Shown: piece by piece, positions 1 through 11,317 of the stretch
How the letters are laid out: each line of letters opens with the position of its first letter
How positions within the stretch are numbered: the stretch's first letter is position 1
DNA from: Spirodela intermedia
Lineage: Eukaryota; Streptophyta; Magnoliopsida; Alismatales; Araceae
NCBI GenBank assembly: GCA_902729315.2
Contig: LR746274.1
Span: 1,364,001 to 1,428,000 of the forward strand
Length of the DNA: 64,000 nucleotides
Direction of reading: 5' to 3'
Notes under the pieces: generated by a model
The model's database searches: none
What the model saw: the letters and a program-made list of their open reading frames with translations, nothing else
What the model was told of the DNA's origin: nothing
Program-made: the position numbers and the translations under genes

Positions 1-291
1 TTAGTGCTCTACTTATAGTTTTACTCGACTGTGCTTTTGACTTACTTATAGGCCAAGTTGGCCAACAAGTTCCCTCTCTCTCTTTTCTATATTTTTATTT
101 TTATTTTATTTCTCTTTATTTATCTCAAAACTATGATTATAAAAATTATAGAAATTTGTATAAAATTACATAATTAGTCAAAATTTCACATTAAGTAAAA
201 AAATTATATTAATATTAGTCTATTTATCACAAGATAAGGCTTAAAATATATTATTAATTGATTATTAACTCATGATAATGAAGACTTATCA
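1..291 (+). mobile_element. 3' end of a decayed LTR (dispersed LTR family, copy 1)
   Basis: This is the right-hand end of the same LTR-like family found at 9601, 13704, 14535 and 39154. It matches the last ~290 bases of those copies, including the block around 'aactcatgataatgaagac' and the terminal CTTATCA. It is cut off by the window edge, so the left end and target duplication cannot be seen. CpG sites present in the young copy at 39154 are mostly TG or CA here, so it is an old copy. Confidence 0.75.
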
Positions 292-1614
292 ATGATTAGT
301 ATATTTATGATCAAATGATTTTTTTTAATTATATTTAATTAAATATTTCATGTGAAATCATTTGGCAACTCATATTTAATTAATAATTATGAGATTTTTT
401 AAAACATATTTATCATATTAAAATGTACTTACGAGAATACAAGTATATTATTTAATCCTCATGACTTGAGATTGATAATTTTTTTTTAAAGTATTTTCAA
501 AATCATTCTTTTATCTAGTGGATAGATTTTCAATCATTTACACATCATACCCTTGGATTGCAAAGAATGAATTTGAATATTGTGAAATGCGATGAAATTA
601 TTATATAGCATGTTTTCAATATGTTTGTAGATGTCATTTAAAGCAATGCAATGAAGATATGAAAATAATCTCATGGGTTAACATTTGAAGAATGAATATA
701 CATGTTTAATTTTCATGTGAAATTATTATTTACCTTTGAAGTATATTATTCCTGATTGTTAAATTTAAAGTAATGATTATGAGAAATATTAAATGAGTGA
801 TATAAAGAGCTGATACGAAACCTTAAAGGTGATATTTCATGACCATATTTTGTCTGCCATAATTTAGATGCTATTTATATTCGAATATTTATTTTAGAGA
901 ATATTCACATGTTACTTTGTGGCGACTTACATCCATAACTGAAAACCTAGTTTTAATATTTTTTGGGATTGACAAATCTGATCTTGAATCCACTTTAAAA
1001 GTTGACGGCAGATACCAAGTCTTTTCTAGAATCTGGCCCGAAGATCTCAAACCAGTCAAGGTTAGCGATATTAGGAGGAAAATACGGCCTCATAAGTGTG
1101 AGTCTTTTAAAATTTAGACGGTGCTCCAAGGATACGGCATTTCATGATTTTCTCCCTGAGATTCCCGTGTGATAAGCGATGCGAGAGCCCGAGAGTGACG
1201 ATGCCTACGAGGAGCAATTTAATGATGGTCAACGCTCTCATGTGATTCCATCATTCTTATGGCCGCTCAGGCGCGATAAGCGTTAAGTTAGCCAAGAACG
1301 GTTGCGCTCAAAGAAGCGAATATCATTTGTTCTCTGAGAAGTAAAGAACAGAAAAAAATTTGTAATACATAATCGTGTATGAAGGATTCCAGAAGGCAAA
1401 CCCTAAACCAGCACCGGAGGGACCACTTATTTACGTTCGTCCTCCGCCGAATAGCCCACAACGCATCAGGATCGTGGATGAGGAGAAGCGTAGTCTGCAT
1501 CGCAGGCACTGACCACGCAGGTATTAATGGTGTGTAAGAGGTTGGAGAAAGGGGAGGTATCGGGAGATATCACCGAGGGAGGCCCACTTAGTAGCGGGGG
1601 GCGGAGGTAGTGAG
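292..1614. other. AT-rich intergenic DNA and 3' flank of extensin 1
   Basis: Bases 292-1110 are AT-rich with no coding signal. Bases 1110-1614 are less AT-rich and lie 3' of the minus-strand extensin gene, so part may be its 3' UTR. I found no recognisable domain on either strand. The short open frames here begin with non-ATG codons and match nothing I know. Confidence 0.5.
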
Positions 1615-1713
1615 CTATCGATAGTACGGCGTAGAGGGAGACGGAGGCTGTGGGGGTGGGGACTTTAAGTAGTACGGAAGAGGGGGCGACGGTGAAGGTG
1701 GGGGTGGGGACTT
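1615..1713 (-). pseudogene. In-frame extensin repeat tail beyond the stop codon of extensin 1
   Basis: Directly after the TGA stop at 1714-1716 the same frame continues for 32 more sense codons, with two SPPPP blocks (KSPPPPSPSPPLPYYLK and KSPPPPQPPSPS) and a YYR end, before TAG at 1615-1617. In the neighbouring repeat the codon at the equivalent place is TTA, one base from TGA. I infer that the stop is a fairly recent nonsense change that shortened the protein by about two repeats. It may have little effect. Confidence 0.6.
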
Positions 1714-3607
1714 TCAGTAGTAGGGAGGAGGAGGAGAGGGTGAGGGTGGAGGTGGGGACTTGTAGATGTACGGAGGAGGTGGCGAGGGTGAGGGTGGGGG
1801 TGGGGACTTGTAGACGTAAGGAGGAGGAGGCGAGGGTGAGGGTGGCGGTGGGGACTTGTAGATGTAAGGAGGAGGAGGCGAGGGTGAGGGTGGGGGTGGG
1901 GACTTGTAGATGTAAGGAGGAGGAGGCGAGGGTGAGGGTGGGGGCGGGGACTTGTAGATGTAAGGAGGAGGAGGCGAGGGTGAGGGTGGGGGTGGGGACT
2001 TGTAGATGTAAGGAGGAGGAGGCGAGGGTGAGGGTGGGGGTGGGGACTTGTAGAGGTAAGGAGGAGGAGGCGAGGGTGAGGGTGGCGGTGGGGATTTGTA
2101 GATGTAAGGAGGAGGAGGCGAGGGTGAGGGTGGTGGTGGGGACGTGTAGATGTAAGGAGGAGGAGGCGAGGCGAGGGTGAGGGTGGGGTGGGGACTTGTA
2201 GATGCAAGGAGGAGGAGGCGAGAGGGTGAGGGTGGGGTAGCGGGGGACTTGTAGATGTGGGCGGGAGGAGGAGGCGAGGGTGAGGGTGGGGGTGGGGGGA
2301 CTTGTAGATGGGGAGGAGGCGGCGAGGGTGAGGGTGGGGGTGGGGACTTGTAGATGTAAGGAGGAGGCGGCGAGGGTGAGGGTGGGGGTGGGGGTGGGGA
2401 CTTGTAGATGTAAGGAGGAGGAGGTGAGGCTGAGGGTGGGGGTGGGGACTTGTAGATGTAAGGAGGAGGCGGCGAGGGTGAGGGTGGGGGTGGGGACTTG
2501 TAGATATAAGGAGGAGGAGGCGAGGGTGAGGGTGGAGGTGGGGATTTGTAGATGTAAGGAGGAGGAGGCGACGGTGAAGGTGGGGGTGGGGACTTGTAGT
2601 GGGATGTGGGCGGCGGGGTCTTCACAGGTGGCGGCGGAGACTTATAGATGTAAGTAGGGGTTGGAGGCACATGGTGCTTGTGGCATTCCTTGTATTGCTT
2701 CTTGGGGGCGTAGGCGAAAGACTTAGTCTTTAGGACAATCAGCCTGTTGGACGTAGACTTGACGTGCAGCTTGGCTCCCTTGTTCCCCCTGTTGATGTCG
2801 GTGGCGACGTTGCAAAGGGAGCCATTGGGGCCAGCATGGAGCTGCGCCTTGCAGTTGGCAGCTCCATACTTCACGTAGTCATAACCCTTGACAATGATGG
2901 AATATACACCAGTGCTCCTAGTCTTTCCGAATGCGAGGATATGCTTATCGCCAGCCTTGCAAGTCACCTTCACAGTGGCACCTGTGCATGGCAACATCGA
3001 GAGATGTTTTTAGACCGATGGTTTAATAATTTTGATGAAAATATATACTATTTATGTTTTCCCATTATTTTGTGTATTTTATAATGTATGATTCATATGA
3101 TCCTGACGAATAACCTTCTACCATGAGTCAAAATGAATTGGCATTAAGATGTTTTAATGGGGACGGTTTGAACACAGTGAATGGGGGGGCTATCATGCTT
3201 ATAGTTAGATATATCTAAACTTATAAACCTGTATCGGTTCAAGTTGAAGCTCAGTTGATTGGGTTTACTCCCCAAAAGTCAATGAAGCTGTTTTCATGGT
3301 GGCTTTATTTGAAATACAATGAAGCTATTAGAGAAAGAAGTATAGTACCTTGGAGAAGCTTCTTGCCATGCGACTTGGCGGGTTGATTCCAGTCGTAGCA
3401 TTGGTAGCAATAGACATTTCCGGTAACCTTGACAACAAGTTCACGATTTGGTGGGGGGGGGGACTTCGCCGGAGGAGGCGGGGAACGGTAGTAATAAGGG
3501 GGAGACGGAGGTGGCGGCAGCGATGGCGAAGGACGCGGTGGAGATGGATACCCTTGGGCCATCGCACTGCGGACATTACCCGCCAGGAAGATCACGGCCA
3601 GGGTCAT
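1714..3607 (-). CDS. Pollen Ole e 1-like domain plus extensin repeat protein (cell wall), two exons
   Basis: Exon 1 is 3349-3607 and exon 2 is 1714-2981, on the minus strand. The 366-bp intron has GT...AG ends and splits a Gly codon; spliced length is 508 residues. Order: a short signal peptide (MTLAVIFLAG...), a Pro-rich stretch (SPPPP, YYYR), an Ole e 1-like domain of about 110 residues (starting VVKVTGNVYCYQC, with four further Cys and ending FAYAPKKQ), then a long array of YIYKSPPPPSPSPPPP units of 16 residues. SPPPP blocks are sites of Hyp-arabinosylation and YxY motifs of Tyr cross-linking in extensins, so a secreted structural wall protein is expected. The start is uncertain. The open frame runs upstream to 3697 without an ATG, while a well-placed ATG at 3669 (context GCCATGG) is out of frame and stops after eight codons. 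A base may therefore have been lost between 3669 and 3607. Repeats at 2160-2330 are read in a shifted frame. Confidence 0.85.
2160..2330 (-). other. Frame-shifted stretch inside the extensin 1 repeat array
   Basis: In the gene's reading frame the regular YIYKSPPPPSPSPPPP pattern breaks down here into HLQVPPPPP, then RLLLLASTSPHP, then returns to PPPPYIY. This is what the same repeat DNA gives in another frame, so compensating small insertions and deletions are present. The frame stays open across it. Either real indels or consensus errors in a repeat could cause this. Confidence 0.7.
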
Positions 3608-3788
3608 TGCGGATGGCCCCCGGCCGGAGGCGACGCCCCCTTTCAGGGTGTCAGGATGGCGTAGCCCATGGCTCTTCTCTTCCGTCCACTCTCGCACCGT
3701 CTACACGAGAAGTGTAGGGGCGAAGCTGAGAGATGAAGGCTAGATATCGTCGTTTTGATGGAGAGCCTATCACCGAAGAGACTCAAGG

Positions 3789-3796
3789 TATTTATA
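3789..3796 (-). promoter_or_regulatory. TATA box of extensin 1
   Basis: TATAAATA on the minus strand, 120 bases upstream of the ATG at 3669 and about 180 upstream of the in-frame ATG at 3607. The other two extensin genes have TATAAAT about 100-127 bases before their ATG. That spacing fits 3669 better as the original start. Confidence 0.6.
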
Positions 3797-6700
3797 GACC
3801 TCGAGAGAACAGCACGTCGTAGGTGCGGCAGATGGCAGTGAGGCCTACCTGCCCTTTCGAGTCCTCGCGGACGGAGGCATCAGTCGGGGACGCAAACCCG
3901 CGGCTTGGAGTGGTCACCGCGGGTGGCCGTTGATGAAGTCTCTTGACGCTTCGCGTGTGATGAGTCGGCTGACAGAGTGAAATGTTACCGCGAGTCAAGC
4001 CACGCAAAGTTGTGGGGGCGGTCGTTGAAGGGTAAGACAAAAGGAGGGAGAAAAGAGGTCGTCTGAGGGGTGTAATTGATTGACTCTGTCATCGCCGAGA
4101 CGTGGCAGCCGCCTTGGGCAGTGGAGCTGGTCTCCTTGACATGAAAGTCCATAGGGGTTGTTTTACGCACGTGATCACTTGAATCTTTCCGCCCTCTTTC
4201 TGTATATCCTCACGTCCCGTATACAATGAAACTTACTCTATTCCTTGACGATTTCAAGTCCCCATTTCCTGTGTCATCCAAGCGTAGCCGAATTTGATAA
4301 TTCCAAGCGTGGACCAGAGCAAGCATAATTTAATAAAATTTGGAGCAGCAGAAATGTCTCCAAAATGGGCTCAGAGCAAGTTGCTTGCGAATTCAGTTTC
4401 CACCTGGATCGACCCAACCCGATGTCTCATAGGCATATACCGGAGGTAGCTTGCATAACAATATCTCTCTCGTTCTATCTATATATCTATCTATGCATGT
4501 ATTTGTGCATGCATGTATCTATCTATCTAGCTAGCTAGTTAGCTATCTAGCTATCTATCTATCTGTGTACTTGAGCTTCGTCTGGGCTTGACAATGCTCA
4601 TCCCGGTCAATTGTTTATAATTGTACCACATTAAAAGGCAACATGTATTATTGAATTGTGATACTTGTATGGTCTTCTAGCGTTAGAAGAAGTCGTGTTC
4701 GTCCCACACCAGCAACGTCCTCCCACGCCTTTTATTTTGTCAAATATGTGTGTATGCAATAACAGGCAACTCTAAACTAGAAATAGCCATAAGTGCGGGG
4801 AGTGAGCCTGGTATGATAAGAATTCAGTGATGTCAAAGAAGTATCAAGGAGGGCCCTCACAGTCCGAGGAATTCCCAAGAATTCTACAGGGAGCACAAAA
4901 TATCAGACAAATGATTAGATCATGAGGGATAAACTATCAATGGGAGATCCAATGGAATAGAATTTATATATATTATATATATCATAGATTCTTTTCTGAA
5001 CCCTCGTGTTATGACATATGTGTAGTTCAAGTTGCTATCATGTTCAGTAATCAATTACTTCATTCGCTTACCTATTTCAACAAACAAGCTCAGGTGAGAC
5101 TGGCCTATCATATCTACTTTTTTCCCTACATGAAGCTTTAAAATCATTCTCAGAAGGCCATATAGTCTCGCTATGATTCCAATGGCATCTCTCTCTCTCT
5201 CTCTCTCAATAGTACCTATGGAGGGTTGAGTCAACATTAGTTGGGCTTTAGTTTAGCTCATAGTCTTTCGTTTGGGCTTTTTCTCTGGGGTCAAAGCCAA
5301 CTTGATGATGTTGAGTTATGGATTAAATCAATGTTATTTTGATAATTTTTAAAAAACTAAAATTTAAACCATAAAATTGATAATATGAAATATTCATTTA
5401 ATTGGATATTCATATCTTAGTTGATATTAAAGAGTCTAAGTTATCAAGACATACATAAATGAAAATTTAGTAGTACTAAGTTGTAAAAGGATTAAATTGA
5501 TGACCTAGATCATATTAAATATCTCACACTATTTCAAATTCTCATTATGGACATAAATGTTATAAAATGAGTAACAGTATAATAAAAAAGCTATATGAGA
5601 TAAATCTATTATCATCTTCTATGAAAGTTTTAATATTTAAATTTTCTATATCAATGGCTTCACCAATACAGGTATGTGAGTAGTCAATAGAAAGCCATTC
5701 GAATGAGGAGTCAATGAAATATATTTCAAAGAAAGTTGTTAATGAGTTGATTTTTTATTGAGTTAAAAAATTTCTACATTAATATCTTCGCCCAATGGCA
5801 AAAAACAGTTCAGAAGCTTGACCCATCTAACTAAAATGATTTTTATCTGATAAAAAAAATATAATAGATACAAGCATGTGACTATTAAATGGAAAGAACT
5901 TACAAAAGAGAATCTAAAGTTGAAAACGACACAACAAAATTCAAAGTATTAATAGAGATATTATTTTTGTAAACTTTATGATTATTTTTTTGTATTTTTG
6001 AGAACCCATGTGTAGCTGGTTAAGGCCCATCTAAGTCCCAACCATTTGACCTGAGAAAGGCCAAAAACGGCTAGTCCAACCTAACCATAAAAATGGGGCA
6101 TTTCGACCAATTTCGGATAATGAGAAAATAGACAAATTTCAGACAACAATAGTTGCTTCGAAAGACATTTCTCATCTTTATCTTCTCTCATTTCTCAAAG
6201 ATCCAAGGAAAAAATCAGATTGATTCAAGCTGAGTTGTGCATACTATTAGAATCTCAATTTTTTCCTCCCTTGACCCAAAACTTCTGAAGCCCTTTTAAC
6301 AACTCCTATCATACCAAAATGACATGTGAAGCATGTGGTAACTTTGTTCCAGATTATATGTTTTTTTTTATGTGTGGTATATGGACTTGTTGAGACACAT
6401 GTAGTGTGTTGTCAATGTAGTCCCATAGGTCTTTGAGGTAGCTATGGCATGCTTGCAATGGAAAGATCTTGGACTACTAGAGTTAGGGTTCTAGGTGGAG
6501 TGATCATGGACTTGTGGAGCCTAAAGATGGTTAATGCATCATCCTTGTATGTTAATAAAGGTAAAATAGTGATAAATGTCACACTAACCAATGTCAAATG
6601 TAATAAAATCATGTGTAATTGTTAAACACGATTATAGAATTAATTTCATCAATTTATCCTGAAACATGCATATTATTTTTGAGAATTTTGTACTTTATCC

Positions 6701-6960
6701 TCTAATTTTTGTTCCAACATGATTGTCCAAAGTGGATAATTTAATATAATAAAGAGGAAATTACTTTGTGCAATTTTTGTGAAGTTTAAGTTAGAACAAA
6801 AGATGGCACAAATCATAAAAGGCCAGATTTATATTCTAAGCCATGTCAGCACACAAGTGCGTGGAGACTTGTTGGATGCCACCTCAACTTCCTATTTTTG
6901 ACAACCCAAAAAATTAACAATAATTGTTAGGAGGTCAGAGGAGGAGAAGGGGGCGTTTTT
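3797..6960. other. Intergenic DNA, no gene recognised
   Basis: Moderately GC-rich up to about 4300 (distal promoter of extensin 1), then AT-rich. It contains a degenerate TCTA/TAGC microsatellite and a CT tract at 5188-5207. Open frames are short and match no family I recognise. Confidence 0.5.
4474..4565. repeat. Imperfect (TCTA)n microsatellite
   Basis: Runs of TCTA/ATCT with interspersed GCATGCATG and CTAGCTAG blocks over about 90 bases. Likely length-polymorphic. Confidence 0.8.
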
Positions 6961-6964
6961 CCTT

Positions 6965-7200
6965 TCTTCCCATTTCTCCCTCTCTCTCTTGTTCTCTCCC
7001 TCTCTTTCTTGTTCTCTCCTTCTCTTTCTTGTTCTCTCCCTCTCTCTCTCGTTCTCTCCCTCACTCTCTTGTTCTCTCTCTCTCTCGCGCGCGCGCTCTC
7101 ATTCTCCGCTCTCTCTCCTGTTTCTCCCTCTCTCTCTCATTCTCTATTCTCTCCTTCTCGTTCTCTCCCGCTCTCCCGCTCTCCCTCTCTCATTCTCTTT
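6965..7200. repeat. CT-rich minisatellite, unit about 20 bp
   Basis: About 235 bases almost entirely pyrimidine on the plus strand, built from imperfect ~20-bp units of the form TCTCTCTCTTGTTCTCTCCC, with a GCGCGCGC interruption near 7087. All three forward frames are open (Ser/Leu/Phe/Pro-rich) because stop codons need A after T; this is composition, not coding. Confidence 0.8.
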
Positions 7201-7214
7201 GCACAAAAGGCGGC

Positions 7215-7497
7215 TATGCAGAAGAAGAAGACGAACCGCATTTCATGTGGAGAGAGAAGGCGGCGTACACAGGAGAATCGGTCTGTCAAGCGCCCGATTC
7301 TCAACGGACTCAATGGCCTCTATGAGTGAGCGGACAGGGTCATGAGGAACCGAAACGGTTAGGGCAGAAGAAGACGAATCGCATTTAATGAGGAGAGAGA
7401 ATGGGTCCACATGAGAATCGGCCCGTCAAGCAATGGATTCTCACATACCCAACGGCCTGTATGAGCATACTGAGTCACGATGAACCTAAACGGTTCG
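7215..7497 (+). repeat. Imperfect tandem duplication, unit about 145 bp
   Basis: Two diverged copies in direct orientation, 7215-7360 and 7362-7497. Both run from GCAGAAGAAGA(AGA)CGAA through GAGAATCGG, GTCAAGC, GATTCTCA and CAACGG to AAACGGTT. The duplication lies immediately 3' of the CT-rich minisatellite. Function unknown; it may be a fragment of a larger repeat. Confidence 0.65.
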
Positions 7498-9595
7498 GCC
7501 TCTTAAAAGAATGATCTTATTGAGTTGGTGAGTGATTAGTGAGTTCATTTGAGGTTTCATCATTGCTTGTGGATGTAGAAGGCCAACCTCTGAACCAAGT
7601 AAAAATTATTGTGTTATATCTGTTGTGAATTCTTACTTTTTTCTATTTTCTTACAATATAATTTCTATAAGTTTGTATTAGACATTTTTGCTCGAACACC
7701 CTTCTCTCTCGTTTCTCTCTCTCTCTCTCTCTTGCTTGTTTTCTCTTGACTAGGGCATTCTCTGAGTGACAAACGGAGGAAGTTAAAAGCCTAAGTGATT
7801 CCCTTTTGATTTATGAAAGAGATTAAACCTTCTTTCCTACAATTCAATCACTTTCGTATAGTCCTTAGCTCATTTATTTTCCATCTACTCTCATTTTATC
7901 TTTGTGCGACAAAATATAAAGCTTTATGATTTGCTTTATTTTAGAGCTTTAAATTAGAGACATGTTTGCTTTGGATGGCAGGAATTTTTTTTGTGAGTCT
8001 AAGTCCATATTTTCTGTATATTATCCCCAGAGAATAAATAGAGTTTGAGTCAAATTCTCACCTTTTTACCTTCTATAACCCACACACACTTAGTGGTATG
8101 ATTCTCTCAAACTTCTTATCATTCTTGTTTACATTTTTCAGCCATCAATCTAATTCAATCTCATGTAAATTAGATTTTTTGCAACATAAGATCTATTATT
8201 CAGATAAGGAACTTCTAAATCAATGAGGAGTAACTAAAGGATTCAAGATGACCTACTTATATACATCATGATGTTGATGGCAACTAGGGGTGGAAAATAA
8301 TTTTTATTTCAAATTTTGAGTTATCATTAAATCAATAAAGTTTGAGAACAAAAATTAACACAATAATGATCAACTTGGATTCACCAAAATTTAAGGTTGG
8401 TTTATCTTTTTGAACCTAGCTATAAATGTTGAGTTTGACATGTTTAGCTAAGAATGATCATAGCACATTAGCGAAGTAAGAGATTTGATCCTACCAAATT
8501 AAATGTATTATAGTGGTGAAATAATGGAGCCAAGTTAGATTCTTTGAAAGTAGATGTAAGCTAAAAGATTGGTGGAATCATTCTAAAATACTATATGGAC
8601 GTTTTTCTTTATTTATCTTATACTTATAGATTGATTTAGAAATATAAAATAAATATTAATATTTAAAGAAAAATCAAAAGAAAAGATTTTTTTACTTAAT
8701 TATAACGAAAATTAGAAATAAATTCAGCTCTACTCTTGATTTATCTAGTCATTTAAGGACCAATAGAGGACACCACTATAAAAATCCAAACCTCGAATCC
8801 TTTGCTGCTAGGGAGGTCGAGGAAGAAAAGCCAGCAGGAGGCAAATGGGGCACCACCATGCACTCTTAGGTTAGATTATGTCCCCATAGCTCACTCCTGT
8901 TGTGTGGCTAAGAAGAGGAAGAAGAAGATATTTTCTTTGGCATGAGAACATGGATCTTCAATAATGGAAGAGTTGGTGTTCCGTAAAAAAACTTGAATAT
9001 TTTTTGTGATAATTTCTTCAATGTCATGCACAATATTCATGTGAGTATGAATCTCTCTTTTAGGAGGTTTAAAATGGTTGGAAATATGTAATTTCTAGTT
9101 ATTTAAATGGCATAAGGATACTCAACAATCAGTTCGTAACATTGCCATAGTTTGCTTTGTAATATGTTTTGTGCCATCGTGACTATCACTTTTTATGAGG
9201 TGAGTAAAATCCCTAAGTTGACTCTTTTTCCTGAAAAAAAGTGAGGAAAAAATAGTTATCATTTAATGAGGAAAAACCAAATTCTTCTGAGTTTGGTCGG
9301 AAAATTTCATCAATAGTGGTATGTTAGTTGTTAAATAAGTATTATAACTTGTTCAAGTGTATATTGTCAACCTTAAAACTTTGTTGCCTTAAAGTCAATA
9401 TCATTTTCCTTGTCAACAAACTAAAATGGTTCATTGTTGACACATAATTTTTTTTAACTGAGTAAAATAGAGAAATAATAATAGTAAGATGATGAGATGA
9501 AGATAATGAAATAGAAGAAGCACACACTCACAAAAAGGAAGAAATCTCAAGTACTTGAGTTTATGCTCAATCTTTCACATATCACATTTTTATGA
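7498..9595. other. AT-rich intergenic DNA, no gene recognised
   Basis: Contains a CT microsatellite at about 7706-7732 and otherwise AT-rich sequence with stops in all frames. No domain, RNA gene or clear repeat boundary was seen. Confidence 0.5.
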
Positions 9596-9600
9596 CCTAA

Positions 9601-11317
9601 TGTGACCTAATAATTTTATAATAAATCACATAAATTTCAATTTTATAAAATTATTAGATACCAAATTTTAGATTTTTGGAAGTATTTTAGTATAAATAAA
9701 TCAATTATAATTCCATAAAATATTTCTATAATTGTGGAAACTTTTCAAGTTGATCAGAAGGGTGTAAGATAATATTAGATTAAATTTCAATTTTTTTTCA
9801 AAAAATAGAATTTTTTATGATTTTTAACTAAGTGATGAAAAAAAATTATTTAAAAATTCACGAAAAAAGAAAATTTGGGCATAGAAGTCAAGATAATGTT
9901 AGCACCCTAACGAACTTGATTAACACAAAACATAATTCCACTTGATGATTTTTACATAAAAAATTAGTGATGATTTAATTGATCAAATTAAGATCTATAA
10001 AAGTAAAAAGATTTAAATTAATTAAAGAATAGTTTTGAAACTTGAAATCATACAAAATTTAACTAATTAAAAAAAAAAAGTTTAAAACAAGAAAGATAGA
10101 GTTTTAGTATTGTGATGACAATCATTGAAATTTTGAATATATAGGAATATTATCATGTGATGTCTATGGCCTCAAAGGCTCTTTCTAAACATTCACGACA
10201 TTGATAATTTTTAGATCCTCTTGTGAAGTCTAGAAATTGATGAGATGAGTCGACAAAATGTGTACAATGGCTATCACTCGATGGAACGAAAGTTTGGTAG
10301 GGATAGGTTCTCCAATAGCAATCACTCGACATAGATGAGCCTGGTGAAGGTGAGGCATGTCTCAAGGAACTTTTTCCTCAAGTTTGCGTAGCAGGAGGAG
10401 ACTTGTACTACATCCAGTTTACTCTAAAGAGGCAATGACGTGCCTTTTAGTGAATTATTCTCTTCTTGATGATGGCTTATTCGTCAATCAATCGACAAAG
10501 AATCTATCATTTTTGTATTCGATATCTTTGGATAGTTGCTAATGATGATTTGTGAATAGTGTTGATGAAATTTCCATTAGTGGGCAAATAAATATAACAA
10601 CTTAATTGTTGACCAGTGTTCTATAGAAAAATTGGGAGTTAAATAGGTAAAAGATGTGAAATTTTGCTTTGGTAGGTTTTAAACCTTCATCAGTTCTTGC
10701 TTGCATGAGAGAGAGTTAGAAAATTATAACATACCCTTGACTTGTGATGTTATGGAGTCATTTTCTTCTTCTAAGAAAGGGACATTTTAGGTAGAAAAAT
10801 ATTTAAAACTCATCGATGAATGCTGGTATGAGTTTTTTCCCACATCAACTATTTCACGATGTTGAGACATATGGTTTTACCTCTTTTTGTCTTCAATGTA
10901 CTCTCTCACACATATACACATTTGTACAACCACTCCTTGCCTTATGCTCAGCTGGCCCCCAATGACACGAAGGGGGAGTGATGCACATGTGCCTACTTGG
11001 TTATTAACCACTTGAGCCCCTAACTCATGGCTCCCCCCAACTATGCCTCTGACCCACATGTGGGCCTGACTAAATAGCGAGTCTTCCTTTTTTAATATCT
11101 TTATTTTATTTTATTTTTCTTTATTTTATCTCAAAAAAATACTTATAAAAATGATATCAATTCACATAAAATTATATAATTAGCAAAAGATTTACATTAA
11201 TCACTTAAAAACATATTTTCTCAATCTAACATAAATAGAAGTTTATTTATCATAATTTAAGACTTAAAATATGTTAATAATTAATTATTAACTCATGATA
11301 ATTACAACTTACTATCA
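9601..11317 (+). mobile_element. Solo LTR-like element (family copy 2)
   Basis: Begins TGTGACCTAAT and ends TATCA. It is flanked by a perfect 5-bp direct repeat CCTAA (9596-9600 and 11318-11322), as expected of an LTR integration. It aligns along its length with the copies at 13704, 14535 and 39154, including the block with CCTTGCCTTATGCTCAGCTGG-like sequence near 10930 and the 3' AT-rich tail. No internal retrotransposon genes are attached, so it is a solo LTR or a small non-autonomous element. Heavily decayed, with CpG largely lost. Confidence 0.8.

Noticed and set aside
1650-2660. CRISPR-like array suggested by regular repeats
   Set aside because: Units are contiguous coding repeats with no unique spacers, in a plant nuclear context with splice sites.
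6924-7345. Overlapping 106-133 codon frames rich in Ser/Leu/Phe
   Set aside because: All three frames are open only because the sequence is a CT-rich minisatellite without stop trinucleotides.
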